Shown here piece after piece: positions 34,613-46,440 of a DNA stretch of 64,000 bases. The notes under the pieces were generated by a model that was given only the letters and a program-made list of their open reading frames with translations, made no database searches and was not told the DNA's origin. Within the stretch, counting starts at the first letter, position 1. Each line of letters opens with the position of its first letter. The stretch is from NCBI GenBank assembly GCA_963932465.1, contig OZ010788.1, positions 198,278,559 through 198,342,558 of the forward strand, written 5' to 3'. Source of the stretch: Maratus speciosus. Its lineage: Eukaryota > Arthropoda > Arachnida > Araneae > Salticidae. The position numbers were made by a program, and so were the translations under genes.

Positions 34613-37600
34613 TCTATTTATATAAAATCCAAGTCTCTGTGTGTCCCTCACGATTCCGGTAAAACCGCCTCATTGAAATGAGTAATTGTAAAGAAATACT
34701 AATGCAGGGTTACCACAGTAGCGCCAAATGTTAGCCAGCTTTGTGACAGCTGGCTAATATGGCGGAATTCCCATTTAAAACGATTAATCTTTCATAAAGG
34801 AGGCCTCCGAAATTTAATTTAAACTCCGCTCTTTTAAGATATTTTTTCAAAATCTGTGAGTGAGAATTTAAAGTACATCTTTACATCTTCCTCCCGATGA
34901 TACTAATAAAATAACCGCCAATAGAGGACACTGTGCTGTGTGAGCTCCTAACTGTGCGATTTTAATGTGCTTTAGGTACTTTTCCAGTAGAGGTGCCTTT
35001 GCGAAAAAGGAAATTTGGCAACATATTTTCCGGGAACCTATCCACTGTTTCATTTTATATACACACACGCATTTTTTTCGATATTTATGCGATTTATTTA
35101 ACATAAAAAAGCCGTTTCTCTAATTTTATACAGAAACAGATGTAATTTGTACATAAAAACATCAATAATATACATATAAAATAAACATATAAAACAAACA
35201 AAAACGCTCATCAAGTTTTTTTTCATACCTGTTTATATGATTTGACAACAAATCTCGATACTTTCCCGTTATACGGACACCATGCCAAAATGTATGCTAA
35301 TGCGCTAATTATTTTAAAATGCTAAAAGATATTTGCAATTTTATGCTAGCAGTTTAATGAGTTTTATTTTATAACATTTATTTGTTCACTTATTTTAAGT
35401 ATATATTTGTGATTTAATGAAATAGTTCGTAAAAGTCTGGAATTTTCAAATGTTATATTTTTTAAATGCTCACTTTAGTATCGACATGTTTTTCTTTTCT
35501 TTTTCAAATGCTTAAATTCACGTGATTTTCATTTTGCGCCCACTATTACGCTTGGCGACAATGGTATCCGTATAACGGAAAAGTACCCAAATCTCACTTT
35601 CTGATGCCCAAATTACACCAAGCTTTAAAAAAAAAAAAAAACGCCAAAGCCCCTACAGTGGAAAAGTACCAAACTGTCTATTATTTTGCGCTAGCTGTGT
35701 TATAGTTTGTACTATATGCAAGGGGATTGGAGCGAAGAGTTTAAACATTAAATATTAAAGTTTCGGCACACATGTCATATACGCCCCATATTGGCGCGAT
35801 TTTTTTCTGACGGCAATGCAATATACACAACGGGTACTTAACTGGCGCCAAAGTGTCGTTATTTTGCTTGATATGGTAACCCGGATGTTGATGTTTTCGC
35901 CAAATTGGCGTATATGACAACTGTGCCAAAGTTTCTATAATGCAGTATAAGACTAAAAAAATAAGAATAAAATAAATTCAAAATAAGACTAAAGAACAAA
36001 GAAAAATCATGCATTAAGCATAGAATATGAAACACTTTCCAACACATCCTGAATGCTTTAATAAAACTTCGTTATTTGGGGAAATAAGGTAAATAAGATA
36101 ACTAAGTAAACATTTTAGAAGACGCATAAAAAATTTTAAAAATTGATTTCAGCAGTTACCGTCCATAGCCAATAGTATCGTTATTACATGCCACTATTTA
36201 TTCAAAATTTAATTTAAACTACTCTTAAAACTACTGAAATCACATTTCCAGATATTATCATCCATAGACGGTTATGTATCCAATTCTTTGCGTGAACCTG
36301 TATATCATTTTATCTATATTCTACAAACATTTCTTAGTAAACTAAATGCAGTTCAGCGTAAAAATGCATAACTCCTTTAAAAACCACCTTTAAGCAATTT
36401 ACTCTCATACTCAGTAACCCTTATGAATTCTTTTGTGTAGCCCTGCATATGAACTGTAGCATTTATACACACAGTATAGTATGCATAAATGTAGTGAAAC
36501 ATAAAAGCGCATATCATGATTAAAAATGCATTTCTAGCAATCATTGCTTATGTACCAGATTTCCGATAAAAGTTTCTTGGCGAGAAAGAAGTTTGCCAAC
36601 GTATTTTCTGACAACCTATTTACTGCTTCATACTCACAAGCAATTTTTTCCATATGTATGCAGTTTATTTAATATAAAAAAGCTATTTACCCATTTTTAT
36701 AAAGAAACAGAAGTAATTTTTGCACAGATGTCATATACGCATCGGGGTTGGCATGTTTTTCTCTGACGCCAATTTGGCAGAAATATCGCTTTCGAATACC
36801 AGTTACTTATATATTTTTAAATTATTTGCTATCATTTTGAAAAGGAAATAACTATAAATAAATAAAAGTTTGAATAATAACTTTAGAACAAAAGAGTTTA
36901 TATAATTAAAAACAGAAAATAAAAGTAAATAAACAATTTATTAATAAGTAAAAACAATAGCCGGGTTACCATAGCGGGCAAAATAACACCATATTGGCGC
37001 CAGTTAGGTATCCCGGTTCATATCTGAAATCTGTGCCGTAATTTGTATATAAAAAAATATTATATATATTTAGAAACGATTTTTTCTATGTATATAAGTG
37101 CATATATAAGCAAAAGTAAAAGTTCATTAGATTTGTTTTCATAGCTGTTTATATATTTTGGCAACATATCTCACTTTCTGATGCCCGAATTGCGTCAAGC
37201 TTTTTTTAAAAATGCTCTATAATTGGAAAGTACCTAAATAAATAATTAACAGAAATAACCAATTATACAAACTAAAACTTTTTATTTCGAGATCAAAGCA
37301 ATGTTTTTAATTTCAATTAAAAATACATATATCCTTGGATAATTTCACTTGAAATTAGGTTCACAGCTTAATATCTCATTCCATAAACCTATACAAACAC
37401 AAGTGATTCATTCATCGTGAAACGTAAAAAATATTAAATCATTGAGGTAATCATACACAAAGTAAGTTCTCCAACAATCAATGGACAGTATTCTAATGAC
37501 GTCATAGTAGGTAAAATGGTGGCGGTATCGTTTGTTTATGGTTTGAAATCACAAAGATTTAATTTTGCAATGTCTCTTAGTTACATTATTTTATTGTCAT

Positions 37601-38783
37601 ATTTATGAGCTCAGAACAAAAGCATATTTTTATCATTATTTAGTTATTAAAGACGGAAAAAAATTATAAATGCATGATTTGAAAAATTTAAATAATTTTC
37701 GTTACTTCTTAGTTATCCCGTCGACCAAATTACTGTCGCCAAATTGCAAGATTAATTGCCAATAATGGTTGCCATTAATTAATTAATTGTAAGATTAAAT
37801 GCCATTAATGGCCAATAAATCCATTAATTCGACGTTTTATTTGTATTTTTATTAATGTTTTGCTAATTTATTTGTTCTTTCGTTATTTAAAATAAAAAAA
37901 TATGTCAATGTGTATAATTTGGCGAGTGGTTTGGGGATTTATATAATTTGGCGAAATTGGTCGACGGGATAACTAAGAAGTACCTAATTTTCTTTCTTAA
38001 TAGTAAAAAATAACATCGGGAAGTAACAGCGGGTTTAAGTTAAATAAGTTTAACTGTTTAATTCTGTTGTAATATTCAAAATAACTGTATTTATTAGATT
38101 TCAGTAAACAGCATCAGGGCCCGATTAAACTTTGAAATTAGACAAATTACAATGTCATTTCAGGACCTTTCTTTTGGAGAAGCTTTTCTAAATTCCACAT
38201 ATACATGGAAATTCTTCAGTATTAGAAATATTATTCTTAGAACAGACATAACATGAGAACGGCCTGCAATTTTACACAAGTTTTTGAAAACTACTTTATA
38301 TCAGAAATTTTACTAAAAACTGGTTACTTTTTTGTTATAGCGGCCCACACTATTAGGATTATGACAAGTTGCAGCCAATTTCGCCAACGTCGTAACCAAG
38401 ATCGTGAAGCACACACATATAATATCATTTCATGAAATCGTATACGATAATTTAATAGTTTTTACCTTACTTCAAGTGTGTAATTTATTTATTTTTAAGG
38501 CTTAACAATCTAAATTGTCCAATATATGAATTTAAAAAAATGTAAACAAAGATTGAATTGACATGACCGCAAAAAGCCTCAAATCTGCATAACACTTGGA
38601 ACCAAACTGTGCAGATTAGTGGTCTTCTACTGTACACAATTTTTCATAAATGTGTTTCGTTCTTAAAATGTGTAATTTTCCTCTATCACTGCGGAACAAG
38701 CGAGAAAACTCATATTCTTGCACATGAGTTGTATATATCTTTATATCTAAATTTCCGTCATTTTTGACGGGCTACCTTTCTAG
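34613..38783 (+). mobile_element. Helitron-like non-autonomous element
   Basis: Helitrons are rolling-circle elements that begin TC, end CTRR after a hairpin, and insert between A and T. Here the left border is A|TCTATTTATATAAAATCC. The right border is CTAG|T, preceded by the hairpin CCGTCATTTTTGACGGG about 12 bases upstream. The interior is non-coding and internally repeated: 34970-35150 and 36550-36720 are diverged direct copies (GGCAACATATTTTC-like and TTTATTTAAxATAAAAAAGC-like blocks), with a further partial copy near 37060-37200. CGCCAAATTGGCG-type inverted motifs recur. No Rep/helicase is present. The ends were found by signature alone, so the pairing is inferred. Confidence 0.55.
37705..37980. 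mobile_element. MITE, 276 bp, TA-flanked, inside the Helitron-like element
   Basis: The left end is CTTCTTAGTTATCCCGTCGA followed by CCAA; the right end is its complement, near-perfect over about 24 bp. TA flanks both. TCGCCAAATT motifs follow the terminal repeats on both sides. Confidence 0.8.
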
Positions 38784-39148
38784 TATAACATAAAAGTGAT
38801 ATTACAAACACATTAAAAATCTATGTTTTGAATCGCTTCTGCAATCATTCTCAGGATAAAATGATGTTACACAAATCTAAAAGTTCAAAATGGACATAAA
38901 CATCTTAAGAGCACAGAAGAATTTCTGAATGGAGAGTACACAAAGTTACCATGGTTACCGAATAGAGCGAACCACAACAGTAAAAAATTGGGGTGGGGGG
39001 GTGGAACGTTCCACCTTAATTCAATTTTAGAAATTGAGCATATCTGCACAGGCCTGTAAGATTGCCATCATAGTTTGTTTACTTTTATATTGTTACATTA
39101 TATATAAGTTATATGCCCATTTTATTTGAGTGTTATGGAAACGTATTA
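38784..39148. other. AT-rich spacer
   Basis: No gene. A G-run near 38990 adjoins GGAACGTTCC, a 10-base palindrome. Nothing else is recognisable. Confidence 0.4.
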
Positions 39149-41183
39149 CAGTAGACTCCCTTAAATCCACGACCTAAAATCCGTAGATGTAAAGAGTGAA
39201 ACTTACGGTTAAGTTGCAGGAACAAAATTCAAGATGGCGCTGATATCAGTGGTGATTGCAACTTTTTTTACTATTTTTTTTGTTAATCATGCTTTTTTGG
39301 CTATTACAGCTGATTAATTAATAAATAAATTTGTTACTTTTGATTTAGATGTAAATTAGCGTATCTATAGCAAAAATGCACCATGTTGCAAGTCCTGAAC
39401 AATATTTGCAAATGTAAACTATAACTGAATTCTTTGTTTATTTTTCTTGCATTCATTTCCTCATGTTTCAATTTTTATTTTGTCAATACTGCATATGCAT
39501 TTTAATATTAATTCTAGTTAATATGACCGAACTCGAGCATTTTTATGAGGAAAATATGAATTTATTTCCAAACAAATTAAGATACCATTAATATTATATT
39601 AATGCCAATCACGATCTTTTCTCCAAGACATTTTTTAATCAATCAAGCTTTTTTGTTTATTAAATCTGGATAAACATGACATAAAATTTTGTTATTTTAT
39701 GATTATGGTGAAAATTATATTCTTATCTAAGATTGTAGCTTTCGCGCAATACCTGCAGCTGTAACTGTTGATGTTGTATTGTTTATATTTACTTTTTTGC
39801 ATTCATTTCAGCTTTAATCTGTAATGGTTTTTATTTTTTATTTTTTGTGATTTAGTATGCAATTCTACCTAATATGGTTGATTTCAATATTTAAAATGAA
39901 AAAAGACAGGAAAAGAAAATACGCCAGTTTAGCAATACAGTAATACATCGACTTGCGTCAGCAATTCGTTCCAACACTAGCAACATAAGTCGAAAACAAT
40001 GTAAGCCCGGGGCACATTTAGATAAGCAAAAAATGATAAGTAATAAAAATCCTCCAAAATCTAATAAACATATTCTATTGTATTTAGGGATTACATACAT
40101 TTAAGATTAGCAAAAAAAATGAGTTTACAATACAAGAATTTAGAATAAATCAATAAATTGTTAACTTAAAATTTATTGTTTTTCTATTCTTATCTAAGAT
40201 TGTAGCTTTCGCGCAATACCTGCAGCTGTAACTGTTGATGTTGTATTGTTTATATTTACTTTTTTGCATTCATTTCAGCTTTAATCTGTAATGGTTTTTA
40301 TTTTTTATTTTTTGTGATTTAGTATGCAATTCTACCTAATATGGTTGATTTCAATATTTAAAATGAAAAAAGACAGGAAAAGAAAATACGCCAGTTTAGC
40401 AATACAGTAATACATCGACTTGCGTCAGCAATTCGTTCCAACACTAGCAACATAAGTCGAAAACAATGTAAGCCCGGGGCACATTTAGATAAGCAAAAAA
40501 TGATAAGTAATAAAAATCCTCCAAAATCTAATAAACATATTCTATTGTATTTAGGGATTACATACATTTAAGATTAGCAAAAAAAATGAGTTTACAATAC
40601 AAGAATTTAGAATAAATCAATAAATTGTTAACTTAAAATTTATTGTTTTTCTAGCTGCTCTGTTTGAGGCTTTCAGGATGTAAAAAAAATCTTGCAGTGA
40701 AGTCTGAACCAACAATTTTTTCTTTTTTTTTTTTTTTTTCTCTTAGAAACTCTTTGTAACAGCAGAGTGAGTTTTCTACTCTTTTTCTAGAGACATTTTT
40801 TATTTGTTTGTCACTATCACTTGACTGTGGCGGGAAAGTTTCCCTTCACAAAACCAAAAGCCTTCAAAAAAGTTCAAAGTGCTTCTTAATTATGGAAATT
40901 TTTATTCCAGGTCAGATGATGTGAATGCGGGGTGACATAAGTTGGGGTGTTATAATCTAAAAAGTAGAAATCATAAAAAAGCTCGATTCTGGTTTTAAAG
41001 CTAAATTTTTATTATTTTACATAATTATTTTATGTAATTATTAATTAATTATTTTAATATTTTACCTAATTATTTTAAAATTTTACTTTATTGTAAGCAT
41101 CCATTATAATTTAATAAATCTGTAAATTCTAAAATCTGCACAACTTCTGGTTTTAAATTGGGCGGATTTGAGGGAGTCTACTG
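39149..41183. mobile_element. Pogo/Tigger-type element, 2035 bp
   Basis: The left end is CAGTAGACTCCCTTAAATCC and the right end, reverse complemented, is CAGTAGACTCCCTCAAATCC. TA precedes the left end; TG follows the right. These are the termini of the 758-bp element at 17656, and 39190-39360 matches the inner right half of that element in inverted orientation. It is longer because of an exact 467-bp tandem duplication and other inserted sequence. No transposase is seen. Confidence 0.85.
39718..40651. repeat. Exact tandem duplication, 2 x 467 bp
   Basis: Units 39718-40184 and 40185-40651 are identical by eye, and the match continues two bases beyond the second unit. Each unit includes CAGTAATACATCGACTTGCG, itself like one end of a pogo-type MITE. 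Each also gives the same 69-residue minus-strand frame, which has no recognisable domain. Confidence 0.95.
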
Positions 41184-41603
41184 TGCTATATTTTCATCCT
41201 GTGAAACTTCATGTCTTTCACCCATTTGTAAATTTAGTAATTTTAGTCACTCATAATTTTTAGAAAACATGATAATATAACAGTCCTTTAAAAATACAGA
41301 TTATAATTAGTTTTTTAGCAGCAATTAAAACAATTAACCATTTTTCTGTTGCTTTTATTTCTCGTAAGAAAGAGATAGCAGGATTGATGCTTGGGTGAGC
41401 ATGCAAACTGAAATATTGGAAAAGAGTAATATTTATTTATTTATTTAAGGAGGTGTGAATTGACTCACTATTGTAAAGTTTGTGACCATGATTCATGAAT
41501 TTTCTAGGATTGATGCTGGAGATGAGACAGGCTCAATTTTTTAATTAATTATGTGCAGGGAATTAATAGTTATTTTTATTTTCATGAATGAAGTTGTTAA
41601 AAA
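41184..41603. other. AT-rich spacer
   Basis: Nothing recognisable apart from an (ATTT)n stretch at about 41431-41447. Confidence 0.4.
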
Positions 41604-41765
41604 ATAAAGTATTACATTTAGGACAATTTTTAAATATTAAGAAAGAGAAACAACGTAGAAAGACAAATATAAATATGTATAAAAATAAAATATTACATTT
41701 AGAATAATTTTTAAATATTAAGAAAGAGAAAATGTAGAAAGACACAAACATAAATATGTATAAAA
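41604..41765. repeat. Two direct repeats of about 81 bp
   Basis: Both copies contain ATTACATTTAG, TTTTTAAATATTAAGAAAGA and ATAAATATGTATAAAA. The first copy also matches, in inverted orientation, 42334-42371 beyond the hairpin to the right. It therefore forms an outer arm of that structure. Confidence 0.75.
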
Positions 41766-41851
41766 TGCATACAGCTCTTTCAAAACCTCTAAGGTTTCAT
41801 CATCAGGGCTTAAAATTAAAGATAAAATTAAAATTAAAACTCTGGATTAAA

Positions 41852-42333
41852 GGGGGGGGGGGGGGGGGAGAGAGAGAACCAGAAAGGCGTACCTCACAAC
41901 TTGACTGTTAATGGTGAAGTGCAATCCACAGTTGACAAGCAACCATGGAGACGATCTCACAGACACAAGGAGACCAATCAAAATTGCCCAGTTGCTCAGG
42001 GAGAGTTCAAACAAAGAGGAGAAAAAATGGGGAGGAAAGTGAAGAGAACGAATTATAGAAATTTATACCATATCTTTGAAAAATTGGGCATGCTGTTTTT
42101 TGTCCAGTACGCCCAATTTTTCAAAGATATGGTTTAATAATTCATTCTCTTCACTTCCTTCCCTCGTTTTTCTCCTCTTTGTTTGAACTCTCCTGGAGCA
42201 ACTGAGCAATTTTGATTTGTGTCCTTGTGTGTGCGTGAAATCCATTCTGCTGTTATGTGTCAACCGTGGATCTCATTTTGCCGTTGACAGTCAAGCTGTG
42301 AGGTATGCCTCTCTGCCTCCCCCCCCCCCCCCC
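41852..42333. mobile_element. Long near-perfect palindrome (hairpin)
   Basis: A G-run at 41852 begins the left arm and a C-run ending at 42333 closes the right. The arms of roughly 220-240 bp meet around a 21-base loop (42090-42110), where CATATCTTTGAAAAATTGGG is followed by its exact complement after the loop. Mismatches are scattered along the outer arms. The arms also give similar short frames on opposite strands, which is the reason for two look-alike frames here. No transposase is seen. It could be a foldback element or an inverted duplication. Confidence 0.85.
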
Positions 42334-42683
42334 ATATTTGTGTCTTTCTACGTTGTTTCTGTTTCTTAATACATTGGCACAAAGTATAATCCTTCCCCCT
42401 GTTTATGAACTTTTAAATATTATGTTTTTGCATTGCATACTTTCGGTATCAGGCTCGGGCTCTGATGATAAAAAATGATTCATGCTCAGATTTAAAATTG
42501 TCGGGCTATCACTCTGAAAAATAACTCATCTCTAATTGACATAAATGTGAATCCTGAATATTTATTCAATCAGTAAGTGAATCAGTCATTAAAATTATGT
42601 AGGCAAATTGTTCAAACTTACTCTATATGGCAGAATTAAAAAGACTGTATTAATTACATGCATTTCTGTTTACTTAATATATT

Positions 42684-43152
42684 CAGGGGTGATTCTGTTC
42701 CAAATTTTCCGAAAAATTAAGGCAGTTATTTCCAAAATTTAAAAAAAAAAAAAAATCTGTCATAAATCCGAAAATTCGGATATAAAATATATTGCAAATT
42801 TTGACAAATGGTCACCAAAAAAATCAATTTCGTCAATTGTTCAAAGATAGAGCGCCAATTTCATCAAAAGATTGCAAAAAAAAAAAAAAAAAAATGTGAA
42901 TTTCGCCAGAGGGTCATGAAAAAACGGCAAATTTCATCCAGGGATTGCAAAAGAACAACAAATTTCGTCAAAAGATCGTAAAAAAAAAAAAAAAAAAAAA
43001 AAAATCGTAAATTTTGTCAAAGGGGCACGAAAAAACACGTAGTTAGTGCTGGGAGTGAATTCCCCCTTCCCCCCCCCCTCTCTCTCTGTTGTAACCTTTC
43101 AGAAAATTGGCTGTGATTTCAGAAATTTTTCTTTTACTAAGAATCACCCCTG
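42684..43152. mobile_element. hAT-like MITE, CAGGGGTGATTCTG family, short copy
   Basis: It starts CAGGGGTGATTCTGTTCC and ends AAGAATCACCCCTG. The flanks AATATATT and AAGATATT match at 7 of 8 positions, as expected for hAT. The interior carries about six degenerate units built on AATTTCGTCAAAGGATCG, separated by poly-A runs. A direct copy of the outer flank (ATTAATTACATGCATTTCTG) is found on both sides, at about 42651 and 43164. Confidence 0.8.
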
Positions 43153-43959
43153 AAGATATTGTATTAATTACATGCATTTCTGTTTACTTAACAATATATG
43201 TAATGTAGACAGATCTCTGTCTTAACACATGCATTTTTATTGTATTCCTTCTGTCAGAATCTTTCTACAATAAAAATTTTCCATTTAATGCAGGATTGGG
43301 CTAGTGCTATTTTCACATGTTTTATTTTTTAAGGAGGTTGGTTACAGCCTAACATATAAATTATTTTCTATATATATTTTGTAGTTTAGTAATCATATCA
43401 ATTAAGCTTTTCTAAACTAGAAAGTTGTAGATTACATTAATGAAAAAAGACTCGTAAAAAGTGTTTGTTATGTGCAGCTTTCCCAAACTGTATTATCTTG
43501 ATTTTTGGAATTGCTTAAACTTAAGTGTCGATAGAAAAAAAAAAAATCCTCCTTCGTTTTTATTTGATATGTTTTTAATAATTTAACAGTAATTTTTAAA
43601 TTGTTTTATTCTGTTTAAAATTGTCATAAATGATATAAAATAATCAATAAAAATGTAAATCTGAATGAAAAATGGCTGTGGATAATGGTCTTTAAGATTT
43701 TTGTTTGAAAAATAATTAAAGATTGTTCAGGGCTTCCATTTCTTCTAAAAGCAACCAATTTCTGCATCATGTGGCTTTGGCTACAATTTTAGCTCAAAAG
43801 TCAAAACTCTTCAAAAGGGGCTATTTTGGGTTGAAAATACAGAAGTAGTGAAATGTTTTTTCAATTCTAGCTATTTTGTAGAATTCAGAATTTCCATCAT
43901 TCCCAGAGCTGCTATGTATTATGTTTTTCTTTCCCTTAGCTTATGTCTTGATTTTACAT

Positions 43960-45335
43960 CAGGGGTGATTGTGTTCCGGGTGTAGCCCAGATTTCCGGGT
44001 TTTTTGGTCGATCCTTCCGGGTTTATGAGATCGTTACGTTTAGTGGAAAATTCGAACATTAAAAAATATCGCGATTTTCGACAAATGGTCGCCGAAAAAA
44101 ATCAATTCCTCAATCGTTCGCAGAAAAAAATCGACAATTTCGTCAAAGGATTGCGGGGAAAAAATGCGAATTTCGTCAAAGAATCTCGAAATAAACACAT
44201 TTCGTCAAAGGATCGCGGGAAAACGCGATTTTCGTCAAAACATCGCGAGAAAAACGGATATATCGTCAAAGGAACGTGGAAAAATGGATATCGTCAAAGG
44301 ATCGCTGGAAAAACGCAAATTTCGTTAAAAGATCACGTAAAAAAACATGAATTTCTTTAAAGAATCGCGGAAAAACAGCGAATTTCGTGAAAAGCACGCA
44401 GAAAAAACACATAATTAGAACCGAGAAAGATTTTCCCCATCCCGGAATGACGGAGAAAATGCGATTTTCGTCAAAAGATAGCGGGAAAAAACGCGATTTT
44501 CATCAAAGGATCGCGGGAGAACGGAAATATCGCCAAAGGATCGCTGGAAAAACGCAAACTTCGTTAAAGGATCACGAAAAAAAAACGAATTTCTTTAAAG
44601 AATCGCGAAAAAACCCGCAAATTTCACCAAACGATCGTGGAAAAAACGCGAATTTTGTCAAAGAATCTCGAAATAAAACAAATTTCGGCTAATGATCTTG
44701 AAATACAACAAATTTCGGCTAATGATCTTGAAATAAAACAAATTTCGGCTAATGATCTTGAAATAAAACAAATTTCTTCTAATGATCGGGAAATAAACAC
44801 AAATTTCGTCAAAGGATCGTGAAAAAAAAACAAGATTTTCGTCAAAAGATCGCAGGAAAAACGGAAATGTGTCCAAAGGATAGTAGGAAAAACGCAAATT
44901 TCATTAAAGGATCACGAAAAAAAAAAAACAATTTCTTCAAAGAATCGCCGAAAAAACGCGAATTTCGTCAAGAGATCGCGGGAAAAACGCGATTTTCGTC
45001 AAGAGATCGCGGGAAAAACGCGATTTTCGTCAAGAGATCGCGGGAAAAACGCGATTTTCGTCACAGAATCGCTATAAAAGCGGAAATATCGTCAAAGGAT
45101 CGTAGAAAAAATGCAAATTTTGTTAAAGGATCACAGGGAAAAAACATGAATTTCTTTAAAGAATCGCGAAAAAATGCAAATTTCGCCGAAAAAACGCGAA
45201 TTTCGTGAAAAGGATCGAAGAAAAAACGCATAATTAGAACAAGGAGTGATTCTCTCCCACCCTCTCTGCTGTAACCTTTCAGAAAATTTGCTTTGAATTT
45301 CAGATACATTTTTCTTTTACTCAGAATCACCCCTG
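43960..45335. mobile_element. hAT-like MITE, same family, long copy with internal array
   Basis: It starts CAGGGGTGATTGTGTTCC and ends CAGAATCACCCCTG. Its last 90 bases match the right end of the element at 42684. A clear 8-bp duplication is not seen. A lone right end of the same family at 45911-45924 matches the left terminus better, and TTACAT occurs just before 43960 and just after 45924, so the outer border could also be 45924. Confidence 0.7.
44050..45235. repeat. Array of about 30-33-bp units inside the MITE
   Basis: Roughly three dozen units follow the pattern GAAAAACGCGAATTTCGTCA then AAGGATCGCG. Unit length varies. At 44670-44790 four units are 30 bp (AATTTCGGCTAATGATCTTG core). At 44960-45075 units are 31 bp and nearly identical. 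Because many units are a multiple of three, long lysine-rich frames arise on the plus strand. These are not genes. Confidence 0.9.
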
Positions 45336-46440
45336 ATATTGTGTTATCCATCTCAATCTCAGTACAAAAATGTCCAGAATTGCATATCTATATCTGTAAT
45401 GTGTAATACTCAAGAAGAAAGCAGGAAAAAGAAATTTAACTTGTGTAAGAGTAAAGCTAAAATAAAAATCTATTTTTATTTATTTTTTTTTCTAATACTT
45501 AGCCACTTAGAAGTAAAATTGGATTGGTTTTGACATTTTTTTTCTCTTTTCTAATAACTAGGTATGACTTGCATTAAATCTACAAAGAGATCCCACCCTT
45601 AATACATAATTTGTACTTGTTTCATGAGTACTTAGAATAAATTCAGTTATTGAGAATAGAATTCAAACTTTGCTTATTTAACAAGATAAATTGCACTCTC
45701 CGTTTGAAGAAGTCATAAATTAACATAAGTTTACCAAATTATGTTTTTCTGCAATTGTATATTTCATACAATAGCAGAAATATGTCATTTGATTGTCATG
45801 CTGTTGCAGCATCAGTTGTTATGTAAATTGATATTGGTATATTTTGCATCGGTAATTTTCAGGGTTTTTCACTTTGTATCGATTAATTTTCAGGCTTTTT
45901 CACTCTGAGTCACAATCACCCCTGTTACATTTCATCACAGATTTCCATTCAGTTTTAAAAATCTATAAAAACTTTCATTTGAAAAAAAAAAAAAACAAAT
46001 GTTTTTTTTTTCAATCAATTTTGTCAATATTGAACAAAGATGCTAATTGTGTGAACTGTCGGTGTTCTTCTATGGGAAACTACTAATTTTTGACTTGGTT
46101 CTGAGCATAAGTTTTTAAAGTGCATTTCTCTGAAATTTTTTGTTTTTCTTAAAGGCATATTTAATTTTTGCCAACAAACCATCTTCGATCAGCATACTGT
46201 GATTTTCTGGTTCAACCTTTCCCCAACCTTAACATAAATATTGCCATTCATGTAATGTAATTGTTATTTCAGTAAAATCTTAAGACCAAAAATAAATAAA
46301 GCTACATGGTATTTCGAGTGTATGTTTTATAATTTTTATTTGGCAAATGCTTTTTACAATATTACATAGGTAGTAAAATTCCTTATTGTATTCTTCGAAT
46401 TTGTGTTTTTATCTTCACTAAATTAAAAATATTGTAACAG
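45336..46440. other. AT-rich intergenic DNA with a MITE end
   Basis: At 45845-45924 two copies of a TTTTCAGG-TTTTTCACT motif precede CACAATCACCCCTG, a right end of the family at 42684. No gene is seen. Confidence 0.5.

Noticed and set aside
39891..40567. Two identical 69-codon minus-strand genes
   Set aside because: The same frame appears twice only because of the exact 467-bp duplication, and there is no domain or start context.
44004..45208. Lysine-rich frames of 101-129 codons as repeat proteins
   Set aside because: They come from tandem 30-33-bp units inside a MITE, change frame between units and have no domain or splice context.
44050..45235. CRISPR-like repeat array
   Set aside because: Units are contiguous and diverged with no unique spacers, and the genome is eukaryotic.
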